Shown here one piece after another: positions 26,991 to 35,492 of a stretch of DNA of 64,000 nt (its first letter is position 1; the number at the start of each line of letters is the position of its first letter). The notes beneath the pieces are model-generated. The model made no database searches and was not told where the DNA came from. It was given only the letters and a program-made list of their open reading frames with translations. The stretch covers positions 2,232,001 through 2,296,000 of the forward strand of contig NC_015730.1 of the NCBI RefSeq assembly GCF_000154785.2, read 5' to 3'. Made by a program: the position numbers and the translations under genes. This stretch comes from Roseobacter litoralis Och 149. GTDB lineage: Bacteria > Pseudomonadota > Alphaproteobacteria > Rhodobacterales > Rhodobacteraceae.

Positions 26991-29141
26991 ATGTTGGATA
27001 ATACCACTCTTCGCGCAGCTGATGATCTGGATCCGGTGCCCTCAATCCTCACACATCTGAGCAATGGCAACGAAGTAATCCGTTGTGGCGCCGTGCGCGC
27101 GGCCGCAGCCGTCGCAGGTCAGGACGGCAGGGTACATGACGCGCTGCTGGCCCGTCTGCTGGACGAAGACCCAGACGTGCGGACCGACGCGATGGATGCT
27201 TTGGTGCAGTGCGCGCGACCAGAGGACGCGGAAACCTTGCGCCTGTCCCTATGTGGTGATCCTGTACGCGAGGTCAAACACGCCGCGATCCTTGCCCTGA
27301 CTGGATTAAACTGCCAAGAATCGATCCCGATTTTCCAAAAACTTGTCACTTCGCGCGCCAGTGATGATGTGGCCTGGGAAGATGACAACGATTCCTGGGA
27401 TGACTGGCTGGATGTACAGATCGCGGTGATCAAAGCGCTTGGTGAGTTGAATGCAAAAGAGTGCATTCAGGACCTCCTCGATGCGCGTGATGATGAGGAA
27501 GGTCAGGTACTTGATGGCCCGGTCTTTGCCGCATTGGCGGCGATGGGCAACGAAGGCGTGGTTTGGCTTTTGTCGATCGCCCAGACGGAAACGGGCCTTG
27601 GTCGCAAGCGCGCGTTGGAAGCTTTGGCCGAAATGCGATCAGATCTTTTGCGTGACGCCTTCGACGTCATCGTCGAAGACCCTGCCGCAGATATTCGGCG
27701 TTTGGCTTTGCCCCTGCTGGAAATGGATGATGAACGGATCAAGGCCATGGCGTTGCGTGATCCTGATGAAGACCTTCGCTGTGAAGCGCTGGCGCTTTTC
27801 GCACCGGTTCACCCCGATCTTGCCGTCAAAGCCCTGGCAGACCCGAGCGAGGCCGCGCAGGCGATCGCCCTAGATCACCTGCCACTGCCGCTCGAGGACG
27901 ATCTGCATACGACCCTGACGGCCAATGTCATCGCATGGACCAGCATCAGCAAATCAAAACTGGCGACCGCTGCAGCGCGCATTTTGCCGCGCCTGGCACC
28001 GGAACATGCCGTAGAACCGTTATTGGCGCTGATCTATGACACCGCACGTCCGCTCGAAGCGCGGCTTACCGCCGTCACCGCGCTGGACACATTGAACGAT
28101 CCGCCCGCCACTGAACGCCTGATCGCCTTGCTGAGCCATGAAACGCAGCAGGTGCGGGCGGTAGCGTTGACCCGTTTAGTTATACGTTGCCAGGATGGCG
28201 ACACATCCGCAGGCCGCGCGTTGGCAATGTCCATCGACCGCACACTCTTGTCACAGGCAAACGAGGTTGTGGTACGTGAGGACATAGACGGCCCGGACCT
28301 GGCGATGTCCAAGATCGACACGCCGCCCCGCGGGCACGTCAAAATTTCGCGGGATGGTGAGATTATAAATGTAGATCAAGATGAAAAGATCGACGCAACA
28401 CAATCTACGCTTGGTGCGCTTCAAAATGATGAATCACAGTTCGAGCAGGCAGACCTTGCCGAAGACACTCCCGAGGAGTCGAGTGCAAAGCGGCGGCATC
28501 GTCGTCCGGTCGAAGGCCCGGACACCATCGCCGACGATCTGCGTGTGGTGGCGCTTGGTATTGCGGGCAGTGCCTCTGATCCGGCAATAGAGGCCGCGAT
28601 ACTTGAAGCCACCGAAAGCGAGGAGGATACCCTTCGGCTTGCCGCTTGGCGTGCATTGGAAAAACGGGCGGATGGCGGGATGCTTGCCGCACAAGGCGCG
28701 TTTGAAATCGAGAGTGGATTGTCCGATGAACATCCCGCCATAAGATCTGCAGCGGCTAATATACTGGCAATGAACCCGGAGACAGCTCTGGCGCTACGAG
28801 CATGTCTGTCAGACCCTGATGCGCTCGTACGTGCAATTGCCGTGCGCAATTGCGCGACAACCGATGAGGCGACGGCCGCGCTAAAGGACGCGGCGTCGGT
28901 TGTACGCGCTGTTGCTTTGGATAGGATTCTGCCTTCGAATGATAGCACCGTTACAAAATCGGTGTTCGAGGCTTTGTCGAAGGCGGAACGCATAAATACT
29001 CTGGCAGGTGCCTGTAGCCGTTCAGACACAATTCTCTCCCTTTGCTTTAAAGCTTTGTCAGAGTCAGATGTTACGCCTAGGCAGACGCACATCCTTCTGG
29101 AAGCTTTAGCCCAGTCAAGCCCATCAGTTGCCAAGTCCTAG
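26991..29141 (+). CDS. HEAT-repeat (PBS-lyase-like) protein linked to the molybdoenzyme operon
   Basis: A 716-residue soluble, acidic protein built almost entirely of HEAT-like helical repeats (for example VIRCGAVRAAAAVAGQDG and DEDPDVRTDAMDALVQCA, then similar units to the C-terminus). An acidic disordered linker at about 443-506 ends in a basic patch (AKRRHRRP) and divides it into two repeat arrays. No signal peptide is visible. It follows idrA by 62 bases in the same direction and is the last gene inside the IS6 bracket. HEAT solenoids are protein-binding scaffolds, so a role in cofactor insertion or assembly of the Rieske-Mo complex is possible but only inferred. ATG 26991 follows AGGA; TTG 26949 is a weaker start. 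Confidence 0.8.
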   Translation: MLDNTTLRAADDLDPVPSILTHLSNGNEVIRCGAVRAAAAVAGQDGRVHDALLARLLDEDPDVRTDAMDALVQCARPEDAETLRLSLCGDPVREVKHAAILALTGLNCQESIPIFQKLVTSRASDDVAWEDDNDSWDDWLDVQIAVIKALGELNAKECIQDLLDARDDEEGQVLDGPVFAALAAMGNEGVVWLLSIAQTETGLGRKRALEALAEMRSDLLRDAFDVIVEDPAADIRRLALPLLEMDDERIKAMALRDPDEDLRCEALALFAPVHPDLAVKALADPSEAAQAIALDHLPLPLEDDLHTTLTANVIAWTSISKSKLATAAARILPRLAPEHAVEPLLALIYDTARPLEARLTAVTALDTLNDPPATERLIALLSHETQQVRAVALTRLVIRCQDGDTSAGRALAMSIDRTLLSQANEVVVREDIDGPDLAMSKIDTPPRGHVKISRDGEIINVDQDEKIDATQSTLGALQNDESQFEQADLAEDTPEESSAKRRHRRPVEGPDTIADDLRVVALGIAGSASDPAIEAAILEATESEEDTLRLAAWRALEKRADGGMLAAQGAFEIESGLSDEHPAIRSAAANILAMNPETALALRACLSDPDALVRAIAVRNCATTDEATAALKDAASVVRAVALDRILPSNDSTVTKSVFEALSKAERINTLAGACSRSDTILSLCFKALSESDVTPRQTHILLEALAQSSPSVAKS

Positions 29142-29164
29142 CCGGCATGGGCTTAACAGATTAA

Positions 29165-29186
29165 GGGTGCTGTCAGACGGATTCGA
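29165..29186. repeat. Inner terminal repeat of the right IS6 relic
   Basis: GGGTGCTGTCAGACGGATTCG, located 32 bases past the transposase stop codon. It starts with a sequence typical of IS6-family ends (GG..CTGTC) and is the inverted partner of the left relic's end near 18098-18117. It lies 24 bases from the stop of the HEAT gene. Confidence 0.6.
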
Positions 29187-29218
29187 ACCAGTCTCAGTTT
29201 GCCGGCAAATACCGGAAC

Positions 29219-29365
29219 TTATGCCGAACAAAGCAGGCGCCACTCGGCGAGAGCGGTGGTTCGGTTGAGCTTGAAATTGTCACGTGAATAGAGGCGGCGT
29301 TCCTGATTGAAATGATTGCAAACGGAGGCGAATTTCTGCAAACTTTGCATGCTGCGGGACCGTTG
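29219..29365 (-). pseudogene. IS6-family transposase, C-terminal remnant
   Basis: The leftward frame reads RSRSMQSLQKFASVCNHFNQ, then ERRLYSRDNFKLNRTTALAE and ends WRLLCSA at the stop 29219-29221. This is the characteristic C-terminus of IS6-family transposases (LQKF..V....NHFN.ER...SR..FK.NR..AL.EWR.L). A TGA upstream (near 29386) and loss of similarity show that the N-terminal part, including the catalytic core, is missing. It is the right-hand partner of the remnant at 17670-18059, in the same orientation. Confidence 0.85.
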
Positions 29366-29407
29366 CAGGTCCCACGACCGTAGTCAGAAAGACCCCCGCC
29401 AACCCAC

Positions 29408-30108
29408 CTACCCGATCCTCTCCAGAAGGTTCTTCACCGTTGAGACGTACCATTTCCCGCTGCGTCGTGTCTGAATGCCGCGGTGGTTCAGTTCGCCTGC
29501 AATCGCGCGGAGAGTGACATTGCCCTGAGCGCGGATGTCGGCGATCACCGACGCAAGGTCAGCGGCGAAGATGTCTGCATTGCCCATGACGGTCTTGCGT
29601 AGGGCGTCACCTCCCTGCCCTGCCCGCTTGAGTGCCGCGGCACCGTTGGGATTGCCCAGTTTAACGCCACGCGCCTTGGCGGCCGCCAGCGCCTCCTTGG
29701 TGCGCCGCAAGATGGCCTCGCGTTCCTGCTGCGCCACCAGCGCCATGATCCCCACGGTCAGATCATTGGCTTCGGGCATGTCGACGGCGAGGAAGCGGAC
29801 ACCGCTGGTCTGCAAGGTCAGTAGGAAGGTGGCGTTGCGGCTGAGGCGGTCGAGTTTGGCGATCACCAGTGTGGCGCCGGTCAGTTTGGCAAGTTGTAAG
29901 GCCTTGTCCAGTTCCGGCCGGTTGTCGCGGCCTCCACTCTCGACCTCGGTGAACCGGGCGAGAACCTGAGCGTTGCGGCTTTCGGCGAAGTCCCCGATGG
30001 CCTTGCATTGTGCTTCCAGCCCCAGTCCTGATCTGCCCTGCCCTGCCGTCCCGTCGAAACACGCTCATAGGCCACAAGGCGAAGCGACGGGACAGCGTTG
30101 TTGACCAT
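29408..30108 (-). pseudogene. Serine recombinase (resolvase/invertase family), frameshifted
   Basis: The intact C-terminal frame (29408-29866) has the resolvase core IAKLDRLSRNATFL, MPEANDLTVGIMALVAQQER and a recombinase tail with an HTH (VTLRAIAGELNHRGIQTRRS). The N-terminus (LVAYERVSTGRQGR, with catalytic-Ser motif RVST) lies in another frame from ATG 30108. The break falls at a tandem 5-bp TGCCC tract (30034-30047); changing one unit would restore a frame reading through GLGLEAQCKAIGDF into the core. It sits next to the right IS6 relic and is probably inactive. Confidence 0.85.
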
Positions 30109-30394
30109 GTACACACCTGCCTGACGTTGGTTACGCAGGTCTGTACATCGCTCGGTTCCTTCCAAAAGCGTAGTGATTTCTGCACCGGGCAGGCCAGCAA
30201 AGTCGACACTCCCATTGAAGCGGACATTAGGTTTCTGAGGAAACGCGGGTTCGATCTTCCAGTCAAATCACTCTCCTGATCGCCCCGTCCAAGACAGAAA
30301 GTTGAGATCATGGTGCTGACCTTCGCTCCAAAGCGCGTGAACTTACACAATGCGGACAAAGGGTGAATTCGCTGCGTTTGCGCCAAAGGCTGCT

Positions 30395-31842
30395 TTAGTG
30401 AACTACCGGTTGCCTAGAAAAACCTGCCTTGATCAAACGAGCTCGCAATTCATTAAGTTTGCTGGTGTCTCTCAAAGGCACACGATCAAGATCTTTGATG
30501 CTGGTGTCAGGAAGGACGTCCTGACAATATTTGACCGCATTCACCGCGTCTTCTTGGCGGTCGAGCGCGACATAGCTCGCGACTAAAACAAGATGTGCGA
30601 AATACCACCGTGGCATTCGGTGGATAGCGCGCTCGGCCCATTCGATTGCGGCCTCAAAGCGCCCAGCCATATAGTGTGCCAACGCAAGTCCAGAAAAGCG
30701 GAAGAAGATACTAGGATCGAGGGGATTGGAGCGGATTGCGATTTCCTGATTGGCAATAGCCTCTTCCGAGCGATCAAGGATGCCGAGCAATGTCCCAAGA
30801 CTGCCATAAGCCAATGAACAGTTTGGGTTGAGAGCCACGGCGCGTTCCAAGGCTGCAAGGGATTCGTCGTATTTGAGCAGCCCCCAGCAACAAATGCCCA
30901 GAGCCCAATGCGCGTATTCATTGCGGTCATCCAACTGCGTGGCCCGTCGCGCCAATGCATAAGCCGTTTCCATTGCAGGTTGGACATCAGGGACAAACCC
31001 CATGATCGCGATGTGGTGGTTGATCAATGACAAGATCATGTTCGCCTCGGCGCTCTCGGGATCAATCGCCAAAGCACGTTCCAGCAAGGTCTTGGCGTGG
31101 GCGTAGCTTTCGGGCGTAAAATCATAGAGCAGATGCCAGGACCGCATTGTCAGCTCCCAAACGGTCAGATCGCGTCGTGATGCTCGCTCGACTGGCTCTT
31201 GAATAGTACTGAGATGCACTGTCGTCTGGATAGATGCCACAACGTTGCGGGTGATCTCATCTTGCAGGTCAAAGACATCCTCGAGCTGCCCATCGTAGCG
31301 TTCGGACCAGACATGCCCACCTGTTATGCCATCGATCAACTGCGCAGTAACACGCACCCGCTCGCCCGATCGCCGAACACTGCCTTCCAGGACAAACCGA
31401 ACCCCAAGCTCTTCAGCAACGCGGCGGACATCGACGGATGTACCTTTGTAAGTAAATGTGGTGTTGCGCGCGATTATGAAAAGCCAAGGGGAACGCGACA
31501 GGGCAGTGATGATGTCGTCACTGATTCCGTCTGAGAAATATTCCTGCTCCTGGTCACCGGACATGTTTTCAAAAGCCAGCACGGCGATAGACGGTTTCTC
31601 AGGCCGGTTGGGATGTTCAATGGGCAAATCAGCGAGCGTGGTTGCCACAGGTGTCAACCTGTCGCGCAGCTCCAACTTCGAAGATACACCAAGTTTGCGA
31701 TAGATAGCCGCCAAATGTGTGCGTACCGTCGATGGGGCAAGACACAAGCGATCTGCTGATAGCTTTCGCCTTGTGCATAGTCCGCTGCAATTTGGTTTTC
31801 GCGGGCGGTGAGTATGTTTGTCTCATCGGAATTTTCGGTCAC
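30395..31842 (-). pseudogene. LuxR-HTH/TPR protein (adenylate-cyclase-associated type), frameshifted in the HTH
   Basis: The N-terminus starts at GTG 31842 (MTENSDETNILTARENQIAA, DYAQGESYQQIA) and overlaps the stop of the upstream paralogue. The frame is then lost, and CLAPSTVRTHLAAIYRKLGV resumes in another frame that stays open to 30395. By comparison with the paralogue (QTIADTLCIAPSTVRTHLAT) about 7 bases are missing in the recognition region. The rest resembles the TolB-like/TPR proteins of rhizobia and roseobacters: PSIAVLAFENMSGDQEQEYF, FSDGISDDIITALSR, then tetratricopeptide repeats. Type of pseudogene is firm; the ancestral role (regulation) is inferred. Confidence 0.75.
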
Positions 31843-32645
31843 GAATGCGCCGCCTGTATCGCACGGATCATGCGCGCGTTCTCCAATGCAATCACGCTTT
31901 GGGCCGCAAACATCTGTGCTAGCCGAGTGGTGTCTTCGGAAAAAGGTCGGACCGTCTGGCGATAGATCGTGAATGCGCCAACCAAACTGTCACCAGCAAG
32001 CATAGGGATGGCAACAAAGGACCGCGCCCCGCCAAGATCGGCAGTGGCATAGCGCAAAGGATCATCGGTCTGATAAATCGCCTCTGATTTGACGTCGATG
32101 ATATTGATGGTCTCACGCTGACTATTCATGCGGCCAAGACCCGTTTCGGGGCTGACAGTGAAGACACCTTGCGCGTCTAGCCAGGCCCGAAACGGTTTCG
32201 GAATGCCGACTGTGTGATTGGCGAGAAACCTGCCGTCTTGCTGATACTCGAACAGAATGCCAAATTCCGCGTCGCAAAGTTCTAGTGCGTAGGTCAGGAT
32301 CAGCGGCATTACTGCGTCCAGATCACCTTGGGACGCACTAATAATCCGCAAGACTTCGCTGAGGGCCTTTTCGCGACTGATGGCTTCTTCCAGGCTCAGG
32401 GCCAATTCGGACACCACGGCGGCCATTTCGGATTGGCTGCGGGGCTCAGGGGCGTCGCCATTCAGATAGGTTGCCAGTTCCAGCTTCGAGGAGACTTCAA
32501 GTTTGCGGTAGATCGTCGCAAGATGCGTCCGCACTGTGGATGGCGCAATGCAAAGCGTGTCGGCAATGGTCTGATAGGTCTCTCCACCCGCATAGGATTG
32601 CGCGATCTGCAATTCTCTTTGGCTGAGACCTGATTGTCCAGACAC
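31839..32645 (-). CDS. LuxR-family HTH regulator with GAF sensor domain
   Basis: About 268 residues. An N-terminal LuxR-type helix-turn-helix (LSQRELQIAQSYAGGETYQT, IADTLCIAPSTVRTHLATIY) precedes a coiled segment and a GAF domain (about 110-255) with FGILFEYQQDGRFLANHTVG and SFVAIPMLAGDSLVGAFTIY. GTG 32645 is chosen as start with GGAG upstream; TTG 32705 gives a longer, less typical N-terminus. An N-terminal HTH followed by a sensor domain is the reverse of the usual LuxR order. It overlaps the downstream frameshifted paralogue and is divergent from the SnoaL-MFS operon, which it might control. Confidence 0.8.
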   Translation of the reverse strand: MSGQSGLSQRELQIAQSYAGGETYQTIADTLCIAPSTVRTHLATIYRKLEVSSKLELATYLNGDAPEPRSQSEMAAVVSELALSLEEAISREKALSEVLRIISASQGDLDAVMPLILTYALELCDAEFGILFEYQQDGRFLANHTVGIPKPFRAWLDAQGVFTVSPETGLGRMNSQRETINIIDVKSEAIYQTDDPLRYATADLGGARSFVAIPMLAGDSLVGAFTIYRQTVRPFSEDTTRLAQMFAAQSVIALENARMIRAIQAAHS

Positions 32646-32829
32646 CCATAATACTCCGAAAAATGACCTTGTACTAAGTTTGGTAAGAACGCGTTCAACA
32701 AGCAATCCTGCAAATGCTGTAGTTTGAATACTGCACGTCCAATGCTGATTTTACAGCATCTGCACGATACCCGAATTGATCAGCGCCGACCTAAGTTGCT
32801 GCCATGGGAACAACATGGAGAACAGCACA

Positions 32830-33243
32830 ATGACACAATACGAAACCGCCAAAGCCTTTTTCGAAGCCTGCGAAACCGGCAAAGGGTGGGAAGGCTGCAA
32901 GCCTTTCTGCTACGAAGGGGCCCGTTTTTCCTGTCAGGCGGATGCGCTGGCAGAAATGACAACCCTTGCTGAATACGCTGAGTGGATGAAGGGGCTTCTG
33001 ACTCCCGTACCGGATGGCCGTTACAAGCTGACAGCTTTTGCGGCGGATGAAACGCGCGGCACCGTTGTTGCCGCCGCCGAATTCCACGGTACGCAAACCG
33101 GGGAAGGTGGACCGGTTGCGCCTACGGGCAAAGCTGTTGTTTCAGATTACGCCTATGTGATGCAGTTCGACGGCGACAAAATCAGCCATATGACCAAAAT
33201 CTGGAACGACGGACACGCGCTGCGTGGGCTTGGCTGGGCGTGA
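32830..33243 (+). CDS. SnoaL/NTF2-like small-fold protein
   Basis: A 137-residue protein with the SnoaL-like cone-shaped fold signature: TQYETAKAFFEACETGKGWE at the start, a CKPFCYEGARFSCQA segment and the terminal VMQFDGDKISHMTKIWNDGH strand pair. Such proteins are cyclases, isomerases or ligand-binding proteins of secondary or catabolic metabolism; no specific substrate is visible. ATG 32830 follows GGAGAACAG; ATG 32815 is an alternative. It overlaps the MFS gene by one base (TGATG). Confidence 0.8.
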   Translation: MTQYETAKAFFEACETGKGWEGCKPFCYEGARFSCQADALAEMTTLAEYAEWMKGLLTPVPDGRYKLTAFAADETRGTVVAAAEFHGTQTGEGGPVAPTGKAVVSDYAYVMQFDGDKISHMTKIWNDGHALRGLGWA

Positions 33244-34415
33244 TGCGTTGGCGCATTCTGGGGTTGCTGTTTTTTGCGCGTGTCGGACTCGGATTTCAGT
33301 TCCAAACCGTAGCGTCCGTTGGCGACGATCTCGTCGTCGCCTTCGGACTCAGCTATGCAGATATCGGCTTCCTGATCGGGCTGTTCATGGCACCCGGATT
33401 GTTTTTGGCTATACCTGCCGGGTATTGGGGGCGTTACGTGTCAGATCGCATCATGGTGGTGTTTGGTTTGAGCGCACTGGCTGCGGGTGGGGCCGCGTCG
33501 TCGCTTGCGACGGAAAGCTGGGCCATAGGGATGGGCCGCGTTTTTGCCGGGGCGGGGTTTCTTTTTACGACGCTCTACTTTACCAAAATGGTCGCGGATT
33601 GGTTTGAGGGCCGCGAGATTGCCACGGCCATGAGCATCCTTGTGATGAGCTGGCCTTTCGGGATCGCTATGGGACAAGTTGGCCACGCCTGGTTATCCCA
33701 GACATACGGCTGGCAAGAGCCGTTTCAGGCCGCTTCCATCTATTGCTTGATCGCGGCGCTAGGGGTCTATTTGCTTTACCGTCCGCCGCATGATTTGCCT
33801 GATGCGACGGGTGGTACATGGATCTCGCTGACAAGACAGGAATGGCGTTTGATCTTGTGTGCGGCGGCGGCCTGGGGCGTCTTTAACGCCGCCTACGTCA
33901 CCTATCTTGCCTTTGCGCCAAAGGTTCTTGAAAGCCACGGCCAAACCGCTATTGCTGCCGCCGGCATCATAAGTGTGGGCAGCTGGATAATGATCTTTTC
34001 CGGTGCGGCCTGCGGACAGATCGTGGATCGAATTGGTGGACAAAACACAGTCTTGGCTGTCTGCATGGGCGGTGCCATCACAGCGCTCTTGTTACTTGGC
34101 CTGCCTAGCGCTGGCGTTGGCGCAAGTATTCTGTTTGGACTGATTGGCATGGCGCCTGCCGGGGTTATCATGGCAATGGCGGGGCAAGCCATGCGGCCCC
34201 AGGCCAGGGCCTTTGGCATGGGGATTTTTTTTACGGTTTACTATGCGATCATGTGGATCACGCCGCCGGTTGCCGGTGCGATCCTTGACGCGACTGGCAA
34301 TCCGCAAGGTCCATTGCTTCTTGCAATGACCCTCTTTGCTGCGGTGGTGCCGCTTGGCATCGCATTCCAGTTTTTCAAAGGCGCGCTTGTGATGGATCAG
34401 GAAAGGAAAGTGTGA
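33243..34415 (+). CDS. Major facilitator superfamily transporter
   Basis: A 390-residue membrane protein with about twelve hydrophobic helices and MFS-style loops (GYWGRYVSDRIMVVFGL between helices 2 and 3, CGQIVDRIGGQNTVLAVCMG between 8 and 9). It starts at the ATG overlapping the SnoaL stop, and its own stop overlaps the GTG of the next, broken gene. The cargo cannot be inferred; operon neighbours suggest uptake or efflux of a small organic substrate. Confidence 0.87.
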   Translation: MRWRILGLLFFARVGLGFQFQTVASVGDDLVVAFGLSYADIGFLIGLFMAPGLFLAIPAGYWGRYVSDRIMVVFGLSALAAGGAASSLATESWAIGMGRVFAGAGFLFTTLYFTKMVADWFEGREIATAMSILVMSWPFGIAMGQVGHAWLSQTYGWQEPFQAASIYCLIAALGVYLLYRPPHDLPDATGGTWISLTRQEWRLILCAAAAWGVFNAAYVTYLAFAPKVLESHGQTAIAAAGIISVGSWIMIFSGAACGQIVDRIGGQNTVLAVCMGGAITALLLLGLPSAGVGASILFGLIGMAPAGVIMAMAGQAMRPQARAFGMGIFFTVYYAIMWITPPVAGAILDATGNPQGPLLLAMTLFAAVVPLGIAFQFFKGALVMDQERKV

Positions 34416-34962
34416 CGATAAACATTCGAAAAACGATTTTCATCAAGGAGATTATCACCGCAGATGAAATGGGTCAGGCGTGCGACCAGATCACACGCGT
34501 TTCCGCGATGGCGGTTGTCAGAAACCCATTTGCTGGAGTTCATCAAGAAGATCTATCGCCCCTTTTCGACGTTGGCGCGCGGCTTGGAGGGTCGCTGACA
34601 AAGGAGCTTGTGGTATGTTGGGAGCACCCGCTGTCTACTATGGCAAAGCCGCTCTTGTCGGATCTTCGGAAGCGATGGAACACGGGGCTGCCTTGTTGCA
34701 CCCCCGCACTTGGCAAACCGGTGCGAGCCGCCGTCGGTGGCGGTAAGTTCCTCATGCCTTCCAACACAAAGTCGGGGCTTTGGGCGCGTCCATTGATCTG
34801 CCACTGGGACATAAAGACGAGGCATGGTCCTTTGACCATATCGACACCTTAACGCTCTGGGTGCCCGACGCCCCGCGCACAGAAGAAATCGTGCTTTGCG
34901 TCGGATTGTCTAATGGAACACGAGCGCATCCCAGAGTTGGAACAGGCCCAAGCCCCTCTTGA
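34412..34962 (+). pseudogene. Amino-acid-synthesis (AA_synth) family protein, multiply frameshifted
   Basis: Pieces of one AA_synth-family protein are spread over different frames in the right order: AVVRNPFAGVHQEDLSPLFD (frame from GTG 34412), LGAPAVYYGKAALVGSSEAM with HGAALLHPR (second frame), GKPVRAAVGGGKFLMPS (back to the first) and SIDLPLGHKDEAWSFDH with LWVPDAPRTEEIVLCVGL (third). At least three indels are needed. The start overlaps the MFS stop, so this was the third gene of the operon. Confidence 0.85.
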
Positions 34963-35435
34963 TCGTATGATCTTCCTTGAAGCGGTCATTGGACACAGGC
35001 GCAGCATCGGTCAAGGAGGGCTCAGTGCCGCCGTTGGGTCGGTCGCAGCATGTGCGCCTGACAGGCAGCACCGTCCCGGCAAGGACGGCCCCATTCCGGA
35101 CCTTGGCGAGGCAGTCAAGTGCCGCGCTGCAGCTTCACCTAACCTGCCATTCGCTGCTCCCGCGAGATTGTGGCATTGCCCGAGATCGGCAGTGCGGACA
35201 AAGCCGCCTTTTGCTGGTACAGCTATGCCCACGCAGAAAACCTTTGCATGTGCAGCAAAGCACAATCCGAAGTACAGCGGATTTCACCAAACCGACCATT
35301 CGATGAGGCCAGAACTCGCTAAATCCAAATCGCGTATTCGCTGTGCGCGGGTTTAACAAGCAAGTCGCGGACAAAGCCGTCTGATACGTGCGCTCAGTTT
35401 TCAGGTTAGGCTTGGCCACTGACAGACATGCCGAC
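34963..35435. other. Intergenic stretch without a supported gene
   Basis: About 470 bases between the AA_synth pseudogene and the VPLPA terminator. Only low-complexity shadow frames occur, with no family resemblance and no start signals. GCGGACAAAGCCGCC-like words appear twice (near 35206 and 35371). Probably decayed DNA. Confidence 0.45.
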
Positions 35436-35466
35436 GCGAAAAAGGCGGTGTATTAACACCGCCTTT
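35436..35466 (-). terminator. Terminator of the VPLPA-CTERM gene
   Basis: A 10-bp stem AAAGGCGGTG / CACCGCCTTT around TATTAA. Read leftward it is followed by TTTTTCGCG. It lies 26 bases past the stop of the exported protein gene. Confidence 0.85.
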
Positions 35467-35492
35467 ACTAATGAGTTATGTTTGATGACAGA

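Larger units (their letters stand above)
18098..29186. mobile_element. Putative IS6-bracketed composite segment carrying the iodate-reductase module
   Basis: Remnants of two IS6-family elements, both transcribed leftward, flank this segment. The left relic keeps its 5' half and the right relic its 3' end, so each retains only its inner end, and matching terminal repeats mark both inner boundaries. Between them lie exactly the response regulator, sensor kinase, two peroxidases, Rieske protein, molybdopterin subunit and HEAT protein. Directly repeated IS6 copies are known to mobilise intervening DNA (as with IS26). The mobilisation here is inferred and probably ancient, since both transposases are broken. 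Confidence 0.6.

Noticed and set aside
34913..35356. 147-codon frame after the AA_synth pseudogene
   Set aside because: Begins inside the pseudogene, has no ribosome site and no recognisable domain.
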